A stretch of 64,000 bases of DNA from Faeciplasma sp045660445 (lineage in GTDB: Bacteria > Bacillota > Clostridia > Oscillospirales > Ruminococcaceae). Position numbers and translations under genes: made by a program. How positions within the stretch are numbered: position 1 is the first letter of the stretch; each line of letters begins with the position of its first letter. Of the stretch, positions 46,565 to 55,682 are shown one piece after another. The DNA is taken from NCBI GenBank assembly GCA_045660445.1, contig JAZRDR010000013.1, positions 1 to 64,000 of the forward strand, in the 5' to 3' direction. A model generated the notes under the pieces. It searched no databases, had not been told where the DNA came from, and saw only the letters and a program-made list of their open reading frames with translations.

Positions 46565-47427
46565 TATAAATCACTTTCCTTTCGTCTTTTTATATCATTT
46601 AAAATTGTTTGTTTAAGCTGACCGAGCGTATCGAATTTTTGCTCACTCCGATAATATTCCAAAAATTCCACACGCACGGACTTGCCGTATACGTCGGCAT
46701 CAAAATCGAAAACATGAGTCTCGATTATTATGTCGTTTGTGCCCGATACCGTTGGTTTTGTGCCGATATCTGTCACACTTTTGTATAATTTGCCGTCAAT
46801 TATACATCTTGTAGAATAAACTCCGCTTTTGGGAAGGACTTTAATACCGTCGGGAATCATATTAAGCGTTTTAATGCCAAGCTGTGTGCCGATGTGATTG
46901 CCATGAACGACCTTGCCTGAAAGGCTGTAAGGTCTGCCCAAAAGCTTGCCGGCGTTATGAATCTCGCCGCTTTCGATAAGCCCTCTTATGCGTGTTGTGC
47001 TGACAGGCTCGCTGCCGATAACAAGAGTTTTAACCTCGCAAAAGCCGATGCCTTTATTGGCGCACATCTTTTGCATATCCAAAGACCCTGCACTTGCGCC
47101 CTTGCCGAACCTGAAATCCTCTCCGCAAACGATAACGTCTGCCTTAAGGTTTTCAATCAAAATCTCTTCAAAGAACTCCTCGGCGGTCATGTTTTTAACG
47201 TCGGCAAAATCCACCGAGATGACTTCGTCAGCTCCGCCTGCAAGCAAAAGCTCGCGTTTTTCAGCCTCGGTCGACAACAGCTTGCGCTGTCCTTTTGTTG
47301 TAACGCTCTCGGAATTAAAGGTATAAACGCATTTTGTTTGCGCACCCGTATCGCAAAGAGCCTTAAGTGTTGCCAAATGTCCCAAATGAACACCGTCAAA
47401 CACTCCCAAAAGCACTGCTTTAGCCAT
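46564..47427 (-). CDS. ribF: Bifunctional riboflavin kinase / FAD synthetase
   Basis: A 287-residue enzyme making FMN and FAD. The N-terminal adenylyltransferase domain has GVFDGVHLGHL and VCGEDFRFGKGASG-like sequence (CGEDFRFGKGA visible); the C-terminal kinase domain starts YSLSGKVVHGNHIGTQLG. The start ATG 47427 is chosen; upstream GTG and TTG codons are possible. It lies 31 bases after truB and overlaps gltX by one base, as part of the translation operon; FAD/FMN supply next to translation genes is a common Firmicute arrangement. Confidence 0.92.
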   Translation of the reverse strand: MAKAVLLGVFDGVHLGHLATLKALCDTGAQTKCVYTFNSESVTTKGQRKLLSTEAEKRELLLAGGADEVISVDFADVKNMTAEEFFEEILIENLKADVIVCGEDFRFGKGASAGSLDMQKMCANKGIGFCEVKTLVIGSEPVSTTRIRGLIESGEIHNAGKLLGRPYSLSGKVVHGNHIGTQLGIKTLNMIPDGIKVLPKSGVYSTRCIIDGKLYKSVTDIGTKPTVSGTNDIIIETHVFDFDADVYGKSVRVEFLEYYRSEQKFDTLGQLKQTILNDIKRRKESDL

Positions 47428-47458
47428 TGTCACCCAGCCTTTCTCCAATATAAAAGCC

Positions 47459-48346
47459 TCACCAGAAGTTTTTATATACTCTGATTATATCCTCGCCCTC
47501 TTTTATCTCGCAAAGTCCCAAAAAATCCGTGCCGTAAATTCGGTAGATTCCCATTCCCTTTGCGTCCGAAACCTTGTTTGCGTCAAGCTTGATGCCGTTT
47601 TGATACATCTTTGCTTGCTTTTCGCTAAGTCTTATTTCGGGATATTCTTTAAAACATTCATCGATAGGCTTAACGATGTCATCAAGCCTGCCGTTATCGG
47701 CAACAGCCTGAATCTCATCAAGAGTTAAGCAGTTCTCAAGCTTAAACCCCTGCGAGGATGTTCTTTCAAGAGCACTCATTGTGCCAAGGGTTTCAAGCTT
47801 AAGTCCCAAATCGTGAATTATCGTTCTTATATACGTCCCCTTCGAGCAGCTTATAAACAGGTTGCCCGATTGAGATTCTTCGTCGAACTCCTCGAGTCTA
47901 ATATCATATACCTCGATCTCGCGGGGAGTTCTTTCAACCTCGATTCCCTGACGGGCGAGGTCATAAAGTCGCTTGCCGTTAACCTGAACTGCCGAATACA
48001 TCGGCGGAAGCTGCATTATCTTTCCCTTAAAGCCTTCCAAAGCCGAAAGAATTTCTTCTTTGCTTGCTCTTTTGTCGCTTTTTTGGGTGATAGCTCCCGT
48101 GGTGTCCTGAGTGTCTGTCGAGCATCCCAAAACGAACCCTGCACGATATGACTTTTCGTTTTCAGGCAGAATGTCGCAGGCCTTGGTTGCTTTACCCACA
48201 AACACCGGCAAAACGCCCGTCGCCATCGGGTCAAGCGTTCCCGAATGACCCAATCTGCGCTCCTTCAAGATCCCTCTCATCTTCGCAATAACGTCAAACG
48301 AGGTGAACCCTGAGGGCTTGTTAACAAGTATTACACCCGACTTCAT
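47459..48346 (-). CDS. truB: tRNA pseudouridine-55 synthase
   Basis: A 295-residue enzyme making pseudouridine 55 in the tRNA T-loop. ILVNKPSGFTSFDVI, the catalytic GHSGTLDPMATGVL and the RLYDLARQG motif are present. The start overlaps rbfA by 4 bases (ATGA). The nrnA (DHH phosphoesterase) gene commonly found between rbfA and truB in Firmicutes is missing here. Confidence 0.95.
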   Translation of the reverse strand: MKSGVILVNKPSGFTSFDVIAKMRGILKERRLGHSGTLDPMATGVLPVFVGKATKACDILPENEKSYRAGFVLGCSTDTQDTTGAITQKSDKRASKEEILSALEGFKGKIMQLPPMYSAVQVNGKRLYDLARQGIEVERTPREIEVYDIRLEEFDEESQSGNLFISCSKGTYIRTIIHDLGLKLETLGTMSALERTSSQGFKLENCLTLDEIQAVADNGRLDDIVKPIDECFKEYPEIRLSEKQAKMYQNGIKLDANKVSDAKGMGIYRIYGTDFLGLCEIKEGEDIIRVYKNFW

Positions 48347-48720
48347 TCTTCGTCGCCTTCGGTTTCTTCATCGGGCTTAATGTCAAGCTCTTTTAAAACC
48401 TTAAAGATGCGCTGTGAATATTCGGTCGAGTCATCTGCGATAAATCTAAGCTCGGGGCACTTTTTAATGTGCAAAACGTTTGATATCTCTCGTCTGAAGA
48501 TTCCTGTTGCACTTTCAAAGCCTTTAACAGCCTCGCGTGCTTTTTCATAACCCTCGATACTTGAGATGTAAACTCTGCAGACCGATCTGTCTCCCGAAAC
48601 GTCGCATTTCATAACGGTGAGCATGCTTGAATTAATTCTCGGGTCCTTTAAGTCGCGCATTTTCGTGCTGATAATGCGCTGAATATCCGACGCCATGCGT
48701 CCGACCTTAAAATCAGCCAT
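48343..48720 (-). CDS. rbfA: Ribosome-binding factor A
   Basis: A 125-residue KH-fold 30S maturation factor. FKVGRMASDIQRIISTKMRD and DPRINSSMLTVMKCDVSGD are the family signatures. RBS AAAGGAT. It lies 32 bases after infB and overlaps truB. Confidence 0.95.
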   Translation of the reverse strand: MADFKVGRMASDIQRIISTKMRDLKDPRINSSMLTVMKCDVSGDRSVCRVYISSIEGYEKAREAVKGFESATGIFRREISNVLHIKKCPELRFIADDSTEYSQRIFKVLKELDIKPDEETEGDEE

Positions 48721-48752
48721 ATAATAATCCTTTCAATAAATCGGTTATTGTT

Positions 48753-51326
48753 TTACTGCTTAACTTCGTCCATGATGTATGCTTCAAAGACGTCGCCTTC
48801 CTTAAAGTCGTTAAACTTTTCAAGTGTGATACCGCACTCAAAGCCCTGTGCAACTTCTCTTACATTATCCTTAAATCTCTTCAAGCTCGACATCTTGTCG
48901 TCTGCGATGATGATACCGTCACGAACAACTCTTACCAAGTCGTTACGGGAGATCTTACCGTCCTGAACGTAGCATCCTGCAACCGAGCCAACGCCCGAGA
49001 TCTTATAAACCTGTCTGATCTCAACACGGGCAGTTTCAACTTCCTTGAACTTGGGAGCGAGCATACCCTTCATAGCGGTCTCGATCTCTTCGATAGCGTC
49101 GTAAATAACTCGATACATTCTCATGTCAACGCCGTCACGCTCTGCTGCAGACTTTGCAACAGGGTCAGGTCGAACGTTAAATCCAACGATGATAGCGTTC
49201 GATGCGCCTGCAAGCATAACGTCAGATTCGGAAACGGCACCAACAGCACCGTGAATAACCTTAACTCTGACCTCTTCGTTAGAGATCTTTTCTAACGACT
49301 GCTTAACAGCTTCAACCGAGCCCTGAACGTCAGCCTTAACGATGATGGGAAGCTCCTTCATTTCGCCTTCGGAGATCTGGCTGAAGAGGTTATCAAGTGT
49401 AACCTTCTGATACTGCTTGAACTGTTCTTCCTTAGCTTCGTGCTTGCGCTGTTCAACAAGCTCACGAGCAAGCTTTTCATCGGCAACTGCATTAAAGATA
49501 TCACCTGCAGAAGGAACCTCTGCAAGACCGGTGATCTCAACAGGAACAGAAGGTCCTGCTTCCTTAACAAGTCTGCCCTTATCGTCGGTCATGGTTCTTA
49601 CACGTCCAACAGCAGTACCTGCGATGATAACGTCGCCCGACTTAAGTGTACCGTTCTGAACGAGGATGGTAGCAACAGGTCCGCGTCCCTTATCAAGTCT
49701 TGCTTCGATTACCGAGCCCTTTGCCAAACGGTTGGGATTAGCCTTAAGCTCCTTAATGTCAGCAACAAGCAATACGTTTTCCAAAAGCTCATCAATGCCC
49801 ATGCCTGTTTTTGCAGAAACGGGAACTGCGATAACGTCGCCGCCCCACTGCTCAACAACAAGCTCGTGTTCTGTTAACTGCTGCAAGATTCTGTCGGGGT
49901 TAGCGGTTTCCTTATCCATCTTGTTGATAGCAACGATGATGGTAACACCTGCAGCCTTTGCGTGGTTGATAGCTTCAATTGTCTGAGGCATGATACCGTC
50001 GTCAGCCGCAACGACCAAAATTGCGATATCTGTTACCATTGCACCTCTAAGTCTCATAGCGGTGAAAGCCTCGTGACCGGGAGTATCAAGGAATGTGATC
50101 TCTCTTCCGTCAACAGTAACTCTGTAAGCACCGATGTGCTGAGTGATACCGCCTGCTTCGGTAGAGGTTACGTTTGCGTGACGGATCCTGTCAAGAAGTG
50201 ATGTCTTACCGTGGTCAACGTGACCCATAACAACGACAACGGGGCTTCTTTCGATAAGATCCTCTGCCTTGTCTTCGTCATCAACGATAAGTCTTTCTTC
50301 AATTGTAACAACAACTTCCTTTTCAACCTTCGCACCAAGCTCTTCAGCAACAAGTGCTGCAGTATCAAAGTCGATAGTCTGTGTGAGTGCAGCAAACACG
50401 CCAAGACCCATAAGCTTCTTAATAACCTCGGTAGCGGTTACTTTAAGTCTTGTAGCAAGCTCGCTTACAACGATCTCGTCAGGGATCATAACCTTAAGCT
50501 GCTGCTTTCTTGCGCGCTCAAGCTCAAGACGCTTAAGCTTTTCAGCCTCGGTCTCCTTCTTGTTAGAGAGCTGCTGCTTCTTCTGCTGCTTCGATTTCTG
50601 AACAAGCTTCTGCTTCTTCTGATAGTTTTCGTTGCCCTTATTCTTCGAATCAGCAAGATTATCGTATTTATCGTTATATTTGTCGATGTTTACATAGCTG
50701 CCTCTGGTGTCAACGATAGTCTTCTTTTCAGCAGGCTGGAATGTAACGTTGCCCGAAGAATTTGTAACAAGCTTTGTTCTCTCGCCTCTGTCCTGCTTCT
50801 GAGCGGGCTTCTTCTTTTCCTCACGCTTGGGCGCAGGAGCCGGCTTAGGAGCTTCCTTCTTGGGCTGTTCTGCCTTGGGCTCTTCTTTCTTAGCTTCAGC
50901 CTTAGGAGCTTCCTTCTTCACTTCAGGCTTGGGTTCAGCCTTGGGTGCAGGCTTATTCTCTGCCTTGGGCTTTTCCTGCTTGGGAGCTTCCTTCTTGGGC
51001 TGTTCTGCCTTAGGCTCTTCCTTTTTAACTTCAGGCTTGGGAGCTTCCTTCTTAACCTCGGTCTTAGGAGCTTCCTTCTTCACTTCGGGCTTATTTTCTG
51101 CCTTGGGTTCTTCCTTCTTCGAAGGAGTCTTGTCAGCAAAATAAGCGTCAAAGCTTTCAACCTGATGCTTGGATGTCAAAACGTCCAAAACATAGCTCAC
51201 TTCCTCGGGGTTTAAAGAAGAAACTGTCTTCTTTGCTCCGTATTCATGTGCCAAAACCTCGATAATGTCGTTAGGGTTAACTCTTAAGTCCTTGGCCAAG
51301 TCGTTTAATTTATATTTTGTAATCAT
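48753..51326 (-). CDS. infB: Translation initiation factor IF-2
   Basis: An 857-residue GTPase that places initiator tRNA on the ribosome. IF2-N domain (1-55), a repetitive Lys/Pro/Glu linker (70-178), second IF2-N-like region (about 277-335), GTPase with G1 GHVDHGKT (368-375), G3 DTPGHE and G4 NKMD, then domains II-IV to the C-terminus. AGGAGG-type RBS (GGAGG). Middle of the rimP-gltX operon. Confidence 0.97.
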   Translation of the reverse strand: MITKYKLNDLAKDLRVNPNDIIEVLAHEYGAKKTVSSLNPEEVSYVLDVLTSKHQVESFDAYFADKTPSKKEEPKAENKPEVKKEAPKTEVKKEAPKPEVKKEEPKAEQPKKEAPKQEKPKAENKPAPKAEPKPEVKKEAPKAEAKKEEPKAEQPKKEAPKPAPAPKREEKKKPAQKQDRGERTKLVTNSSGNVTFQPAEKKTIVDTRGSYVNIDKYNDKYDNLADSKNKGNENYQKKQKLVQKSKQQKKQQLSNKKETEAEKLKRLELERARKQQLKVMIPDEIVVSELATRLKVTATEVIKKLMGLGVFAALTQTIDFDTAALVAEELGAKVEKEVVVTIEERLIVDDEDKAEDLIERSPVVVVMGHVDHGKTSLLDRIRHANVTSTEAGGITQHIGAYRVTVDGREITFLDTPGHEAFTAMRLRGAMVTDIAILVVAADDGIMPQTIEAINHAKAAGVTIIVAINKMDKETANPDRILQQLTEHELVVEQWGGDVIAVPVSAKTGMGIDELLENVLLVADIKELKANPNRLAKGSVIEARLDKGRGPVATILVQNGTLKSGDVIIAGTAVGRVRTMTDDKGRLVKEAGPSVPVEITGLAEVPSAGDIFNAVADEKLARELVEQRKHEAKEEQFKQYQKVTLDNLFSQISEGEMKELPIIVKADVQGSVEAVKQSLEKISNEEVRVKVIHGAVGAVSESDVMLAGASNAIIVGFNVRPDPVAKSAAERDGVDMRMYRVIYDAIEEIETAMKGMLAPKFKEVETARVEIRQVYKISGVGSVAGCYVQDGKISRNDLVRVVRDGIIIADDKMSSLKRFKDNVREVAQGFECGITLEKFNDFKEGDVFEAYIMDEVKQ
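50793..51119 (-). repeat. Low-complexity KKEAPK/KEEPKAE repeats in infB
   Basis: Imperfect repeats encode residues 70-178 of IF-2 (units such as EVKKEAPK and KKEEPKAEQP). In-frame, charge-rich linker; a likely site of length variation. Confidence 0.75.
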
Positions 51327-51356
51327 ATAGGCAATTTTTCCTCCTTATTGTCGGGA

Positions 51357-51686
51357 TCAAAACTCATAATCAAGCTTTTCAAGCTCGATCTGAGTTAGTT
51401 TTTTTGCCATGGATTTCATAAATCCCGAATCGGTCACAGCCACAATTCCAAAGCATTTGCCCAAACAGCTTCCGATCTCATCCATGGTCATTCCTGCATG
51501 ATAAAGCTTAACGCCCTCCATCGCGCAGACATATTTAATTTCTTTAAGGGATTTTGGGGATATGTCGCTTGCCGCCAAAACTCCGAATGCACGGCCGCCC
51601 TTGCAGGCGTTTTTAACCTCATCCATTCCAAGAACGAGCTTGCCTGCTCTTCGGCACATTGTAAGTGTTCCTGTAATATCAGCCAT
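51357..51686 (-). CDS. ylxQ: YlxQ, L7Ae/L30e-family RNA-binding protein
   Basis: A 109-residue L7Ae-type protein: LTMCRRAGKLVLGMDEVKNA, LAASDISPKSLKEI and GKCFGIVAVTDSGF match the family. It is thought to bind kink-turn RNA; in Bacillus its role is not settled. One base separates it from rnpM; infB follows after 30 bases. Confidence 0.9.
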   Translation of the reverse strand: MADITGTLTMCRRAGKLVLGMDEVKNACKGGRAFGVLAASDISPKSLKEIKYVCAMEGVKLYHAGMTMDEIGSCLGKCFGIVAVTDSGFMKSMAKKLTQIELEKLDYEF

Positions 51687-51687
51687 A

Positions 51688-51957
51688 TCACTCTACCCCG
51701 CTTTCAAGTTCATTCTCAAGCTTAAGATAGATCTCTTCGGGGATCGCCATCTGAAAGCTCTTTTCAAATCGGCGTGCCTTTTTGGCTTTCTTAAAGCATT
51801 CAACGTTTCGGCATATATATGCTCCCCTGCCCGATTTTTTGCCCGTAAGGTCGATAGAAAGCTCGCCCTCGGGAGATCTTACCACGCGGATAAGATCGCG
51901 TTTTTCCTTCGGCTCACCGCAGCCAAGGCATTGGCGCATGGGGATCTTTTTTTGCAT
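51688..51957 (-). CDS. rnpM: YlxR / RnpM, RNase P modulator
   Basis: An 89-residue DUF448 protein. RQCLGCGEPKEKRDLIRVVR and the GRGAYIC signature are seen. In Bacillus subtilis YlxR (RnpM) binds RNase P RNA. RBS lies in the nusA 3' end gap; one base separates stop and next start. Conserved position after nusA. Confidence 0.93.
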   Translation of the reverse strand: MQKKIPMRQCLGCGEPKEKRDLIRVVRSPEGELSIDLTGKKSGRGAYICRNVECFKKAKKARRFEKSFQMAIPEEIYLKLENELESGVE

Positions 51958-51958
51958 A

Positions 51959-53005
51959 TCAGTTCTCCTTGTTAAGAGGAACGATGTCGATCTTGTAGCC
52001 TGTCAAACGAGCTGCAAGCTTTGCATTCTGTCCTCTGTTGCCGATAGCAAGTGAAAGCTGATTGTCGGGAACGACAACTGTGCAGCTTCTTGTGCCGTCA
52101 TCGGCAAGGGTTACGTTAATAACCTCAGCGGGAGCAAGTGCCTTTGCGATGAATTCGGCATCATCCTCGCTGTATTTAATAAGGTCGATCTTTTCACCGC
52201 CAAGCTCTTCAACAATGGCAGTGATTCTTGCACGCTTCGGGCCGATGCAAGCGCCGATAGCGTCAACGTTTTCGTCGTGGCTTAAAACTGCGATCTTGCT
52301 GCGGCTTCCGGCTTCTCTGGAGATTGCCTTAACTTCAACTGTTCCGTCATAAATTTCAGGAACCTCGATCTCAAAGAGTCTCTTTACGAAATCTCTATGG
52401 GTTCTTGAAACCTTAACGCTGGGCTTCTTGTCGGGATTCACAACGCCGACAACGTAAACCTTAATGATATCGCCGGCATGAAGCTCTTCGCCGGGGATCT
52501 GTTCGTTTCTGGGGAAGTAGATCTCATCACTGTCAATGGTGATGATCGCGTTGCCTGTTGCAGGCTCAACCTTCTGAACGGTTGCGGATACAAGCTCGTG
52601 TTCCTTGTCCTGATACTGGCTTACAAGTCTGTCACGCTCGAACTGCTTAATGTCAGAGCGAATAGACTGCTTTGCGCTGGATGCGGCAACTCTGCCGAAT
52701 GTTGCGGGAGAAAGAGGAATTTCGCACATCTGTCCGATTGCGATCTTCTTCATATATGTTCTTGCCTGATCGAGACTGATCTCGTTTGCGGGATCCTCGG
52801 GCTCGCCGTCAACAACGAGCTTAAGCAAGCACATTTCAAACTTCTGCTTAACGGGGTCGATGTCGATTCTAACGTTTTCAGTGTCGGGATAATCTCTCTT
52901 AACTGCTTTAAGAATTCCCTGCTTGATCTTTTCGATCAAAACCTCGCCCGATATGCCGCTGCCTGCTTCAATGCCTTTTAAAGCTTCAAACAATTCCTTG
53001 TTCAT
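51959..53005 (-). CDS. nusA: Transcription elongation/termination factor NusA
   Basis: A 348-residue factor acting on RNA polymerase. N-terminal domain (NKELFEALKGIEAGSGIS), S1 domain (about 130-200), and two KH domains (GACIGPKRARITAIVEELGGEK; LAIGNRGQNAKLAARLTGYK). It lacks the C-terminal acidic repeats of E. coli NusA, as usual in Firmicutes. The start ATG 53005 is chosen; an upstream TTG would add 10 residues. Second gene of the operon. Confidence 0.95.
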   Translation of the reverse strand: MNKELFEALKGIEAGSGISGEVLIEKIKQGILKAVKRDYPDTENVRIDIDPVKQKFEMCLLKLVVDGEPEDPANEISLDQARTYMKKIAIGQMCEIPLSPATFGRVAASSAKQSIRSDIKQFERDRLVSQYQDKEHELVSATVQKVEPATGNAIITIDSDEIYFPRNEQIPGEELHAGDIIKVYVVGVVNPDKKPSVKVSRTHRDFVKRLFEIEVPEIYDGTVEVKAISREAGSRSKIAVLSHDENVDAIGACIGPKRARITAIVEELGGEKIDLIKYSEDDAEFIAKALAPAEVINVTLADDGTRSCTVVVPDNQLSLAIGNRGQNAKLAARLTGYKIDIVPLNKEN

Positions 53006-53053
53006 GATTTTTTGACCATTCCTTTCTATATTCAACCTATTGTTTACGTTTTA

Positions 53054-53554
53054 TCAAGCGAACAAGTCGCCGTCATCATAAAGCTTAACGAATGCGGTGT
53101 CAGAAAGGTTTATCTTTTCTTCGTTTCCGTCATCATCCTGAACTGTTATGATGTTTTTGTCTGCTTCTTTATCATAGTCCGCAAGTGTGCGGATTATTTC
53201 CTTTTCGCCATCACGAGGTCTTATAAATCTGATCCTTATAGAGTCACCGATACAAACCTCGAAATGTTCGGGTCTTTTCAACTCTCGAGCCAAGCCGCAA
53301 GAGCCAACCTCGAAGATATAGCTCTGAGGGATAGGGTCAACCTCGTCGATCTTCTTTTCAAGCGGGCGATGCAAAGCCTCGCAGTCATCCATGTCGATGC
53401 CGCCATCCTTGTCGATGAAAATTCTTAAGTACCAGTTTGCGCCCTCTTTCTCGAATCTTACGTCCCACAGGAAAAGACCGAGTTCGTCGCACAAAGGCTC
53501 GGCAAGGTCACGCACAATGTCGATCGCTCTGCCCTTGGGTGCTGATTTTTCCAT
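53054..53554 (-). CDS. rimP: Ribosome maturation factor RimP
   Basis: A 166-residue 30S assembly factor. YLRIFIDKDGGIDMDDCEAL and YIFEVGSCGLARELKRPEHF (SPGLxRPL-like) are the family motifs. ATG 53554 stands after AGGAGG; an earlier frame start is rejected. First gene of the operon rimP-nusA-rnpM-ylxQ-infB-rbfA-truB-ribF-gltX. Confidence 0.93.
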   Translation of the reverse strand: MEKSAPKGRAIDIVRDLAEPLCDELGLFLWDVRFEKEGANWYLRIFIDKDGGIDMDDCEALHRPLEKKIDEVDPIPQSYIFEVGSCGLARELKRPEHFEVCIGDSIRIRFIRPRDGEKEIIRTLADYDKEADKNIITVQDDDGNEEKINLSDTAFVKLYDDGDLFA

Positions 53555-53628
53555 ACAAAACCTCCTATACAAACACAAAAGGCGGGAGTTTTTAATTCCA
53601 GCCTTTCATAAAACGTATTCTTTAATAT

Positions 53629-53656
53629 AGTATATCACATAAAACATAAATTGCAA
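53629..53656 (-). promoter_or_regulatory. Promoter of the rimP operon
   Basis: On the minus strand TTGCAA (53651-53656), 16 bases, TATACT (53629-53634). The leader of about 70 bases contains AAAGGC...GCCTTT, a weak hairpin. Confidence 0.5.
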
Positions 53657-53695
53657 GGGCTTTTTGCAAAAAAGGTGCCTTAAATGCTTGATTTT

Positions 53696-54919
53696 TCAGC
53701 GTTTTGCGGCGTTTTCCACCCCGCTCGGCACCTGCGGCGCTGCCGCGCTCTTCGCAGACGCCTCGCCATCATGTGAATCCACAAAAATTCTTGGAACTCT
53801 GGGAGAAATTCCGCACACGATCTCATATCCGATGGTGCCGTAAAGCAAGGCAAGGCTGTCGGCAGTGATCTCGTTTTCACCGTCACGTCCGATAAGGGTT
53901 ACAACGTCACCCTCGCAAACACCTTCTATGTCGCTAACGTCGATCATAAGCTGATCCATGCACACTCTTCCAACGATGGGCGCAAACTGCCCCTTGATAA
54001 GAACGCTTGCCCTCCCCGACAAAAGTCTTGGATATCCGTCAGCATAGCCGATGGTTACAACAGCGATCTTTCTATCGCTCTCGGTAGTATAAGTTCTGCC
54101 ATAGCTGATATCAACGCCTGAGGGCACATCCCTCACCTGAGAAATGCAGGCTTTAAGCTCCATAACGGGTTCAAGTTCGATCGGCAATTCTCTTTCGCCG
54201 TTCGGCTTTAAGCCGTAAAGCATGATTCCCACACGCGCAAGGTCACTTCGTTTATCGTTATGATAAGCAAGTGCCGCCGAGTTCATAAAGTGAACGTATT
54301 TCGTTATGATAAGGCGCTTGTTAAGCTCGGTCTTAACAGCCATAAGTCTGTCTATCTGTGACGAGGTGTATTCAAGATCGCCCTCTTCATCGCTGTCGGC
54401 AACACTTAGGTGAGTGAATATCCCCTCAACCTCGATGCGTTCAAGGTCAACTATCGCCTGTGCCTCGTCGCAAGCCTTTGAAATATCGGCGGTTGCAATG
54501 CCAAGACGTGTCATGCCGGTGTCAAAAGCTATATGTACCCTTACAGAGTCGTTAACCGGGCAGTTTCTTGCAAGCTTTTCGGCATAGCTTAGCTCGGTAA
54601 CAGTTTGAATGATATCATATTCAACCAATTCTGCGGCATTTTCGGGCGGAGTATATCCCAAAATGAGTATCTCGCCCGTTGCGCCAAGCTCTCTAAGCTC
54701 GATCGCCTCGACAAGATTTGACACCGCAAACCAGTCAATGCCTGCTTCATCCTGCAAAAACGGGATTATCTTTTCAATGCCGTGACCATAGCAGTTTGCC
54801 TTGACCACGCACATAAGCTCTGTCGGTTCCTTCAACAATCCTTTAAGCTTGTTGGCGTTATTTTTAAGTCTTGAAAGATGTATCTGCGCCCAAGCGCGCT
54901 TTAATTCTTTTCTTTCCAA
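53696..54919 (-). CDS. alr: Alanine racemase
   Basis: A 407-residue PLP enzyme making D-alanine for peptidoglycan. PLP lysine K40 lies in VVKANCYGHG; the C-terminal catalytic Tyr region is AYGRTY-type (ISYGRTYTTES); LYGTIGYEIVCGISPRVPRIF ends the conserved fold. Beyond this a 25-residue tail rich in Ala/Ser (DGEASAKSAAAPQVPSG) is encoded by GC-rich DNA and is not part of the family. RBS about GGAGGG. Upstream of the rimP operon in the same direction. Confidence 0.93.
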   Translation of the reverse strand: MERKELKRAWAQIHLSRLKNNANKLKGLLKEPTELMCVVKANCYGHGIEKIIPFLQDEAGIDWFAVSNLVEAIELRELGATGEILILGYTPPENAAELVEYDIIQTVTELSYAEKLARNCPVNDSVRVHIAFDTGMTRLGIATADISKACDEAQAIVDLERIEVEGIFTHLSVADSDEEGDLEYTSSQIDRLMAVKTELNKRLIITKYVHFMNSAALAYHNDKRSDLARVGIMLYGLKPNGERELPIELEPVMELKACISQVRDVPSGVDISYGRTYTTESDRKIAVVTIGYADGYPRLLSGRASVLIKGQFAPIVGRVCMDQLMIDVSDIEGVCEGDVVTLIGRDGENEITADSLALLYGTIGYEIVCGISPRVPRIFVDSHDGEASAKSAAAPQVPSGVENAAKR

Positions 54920-54974
54920 GGGCTAACCCTCCCCAAAAAATAGATTACGATATAGTTACATTATAACATTTCGC

Positions 54975-55003
54975 TTGAAAAAAATGCTTAAATGTGTTAT
55001 TCT
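54975..55003 (+). promoter_or_regulatory. Promoter of the second SLOG gene
   Basis: TTGAAA (54975-54980), 17 bases, TATTCT (54998-55003); divergent from alr. Confidence 0.5.
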
Positions 55004-55045
55004 TTTAATGTAGTTGTTTAATATCTTACATACGAGGTTATTATT

Positions 55046-55648
55046 TTGAAATTAAATGAATTTCGCTCCGAATTTTTGAGCGATCCCGCAACCACAGCTT
55101 GTTTTTCGGGCCATCGCCCCGAAAAGATCCCGATAAACCTTAAAAGCATTTTTATAGAGAACGATTTTAAGGACCTTATTTATGAAAAGATCTGTGAGGC
55201 TTATGATAACGGCTATCGCACTTTCATCACCGGAATGGCGAGAGGGTTTGATACCTATGCCGCTTATTCCGTTGTAAGACTTAGAAACTCAAGCCCTGAT
55301 AAAAGCGATATCGTTTTGATAGGCGTATCTCCTTACCGTACCGAAAAGCAGCGCCTTAGACCCGGGGATAAATTTAAATATCACAATCTCGAGATCTTTT
55401 GTGACGAAATGATCTATCTTAACGAGGAGTATACACCCTCTTGCTATCACGAGCGTAATCACTTCATGGTCGATCATTCATCGCTTTTGATAAGCCTTTG
55501 CTTTGAAGACCGCAGCGGCACATCCGCGACGATAAACTATGCCAAGCGCAAAGGATTAAGGATCGAAAGCGTGGACACAAGCAGTCTGCCTATCATCTCT
55601 AATAATGATACATCAGATGAAGAAAAAATGCAACAGCAATTCTTTTGA
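55046..55648 (+). CDS. SLOG-family protein (DUF1273/YpsA-like)
   Basis: A 200-residue Rossmannoid: CFSGHRPEKIP near the N-terminus, ITGMARGFDTYAAYSVV as the ligand loop, IVLIGVSPYRTEKQRLRP and YHERNHFMVDHSSLLISLC. Related to YpsA, which influences cell division in Bacillus; ligand unknown. The start is TTG 55046, with GAGGT 8 bases upstream. The LCP-like gene follows after 34 bases in the same direction, then zapA. It is a different subfamily from the short SLOG protein at 33676. Confidence 0.85.
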   Translation: MKLNEFRSEFLSDPATTACFSGHRPEKIPINLKSIFIENDFKDLIYEKICEAYDNGYRTFITGMARGFDTYAAYSVVRLRNSSPDKSDIVLIGVSPYRTEKQRLRPGDKFKYHNLEIFCDEMIYLNEEYTPSCYHERNHFMVDHSSLLISLCFEDRSGTSATINYAKRKGLRIESVDTSSLPIISNNDTSDEEKMQQQFF

Positions 55649-55682
55649 TTAACCGACAAAAACACCGAAAGGAAGATGTCTC

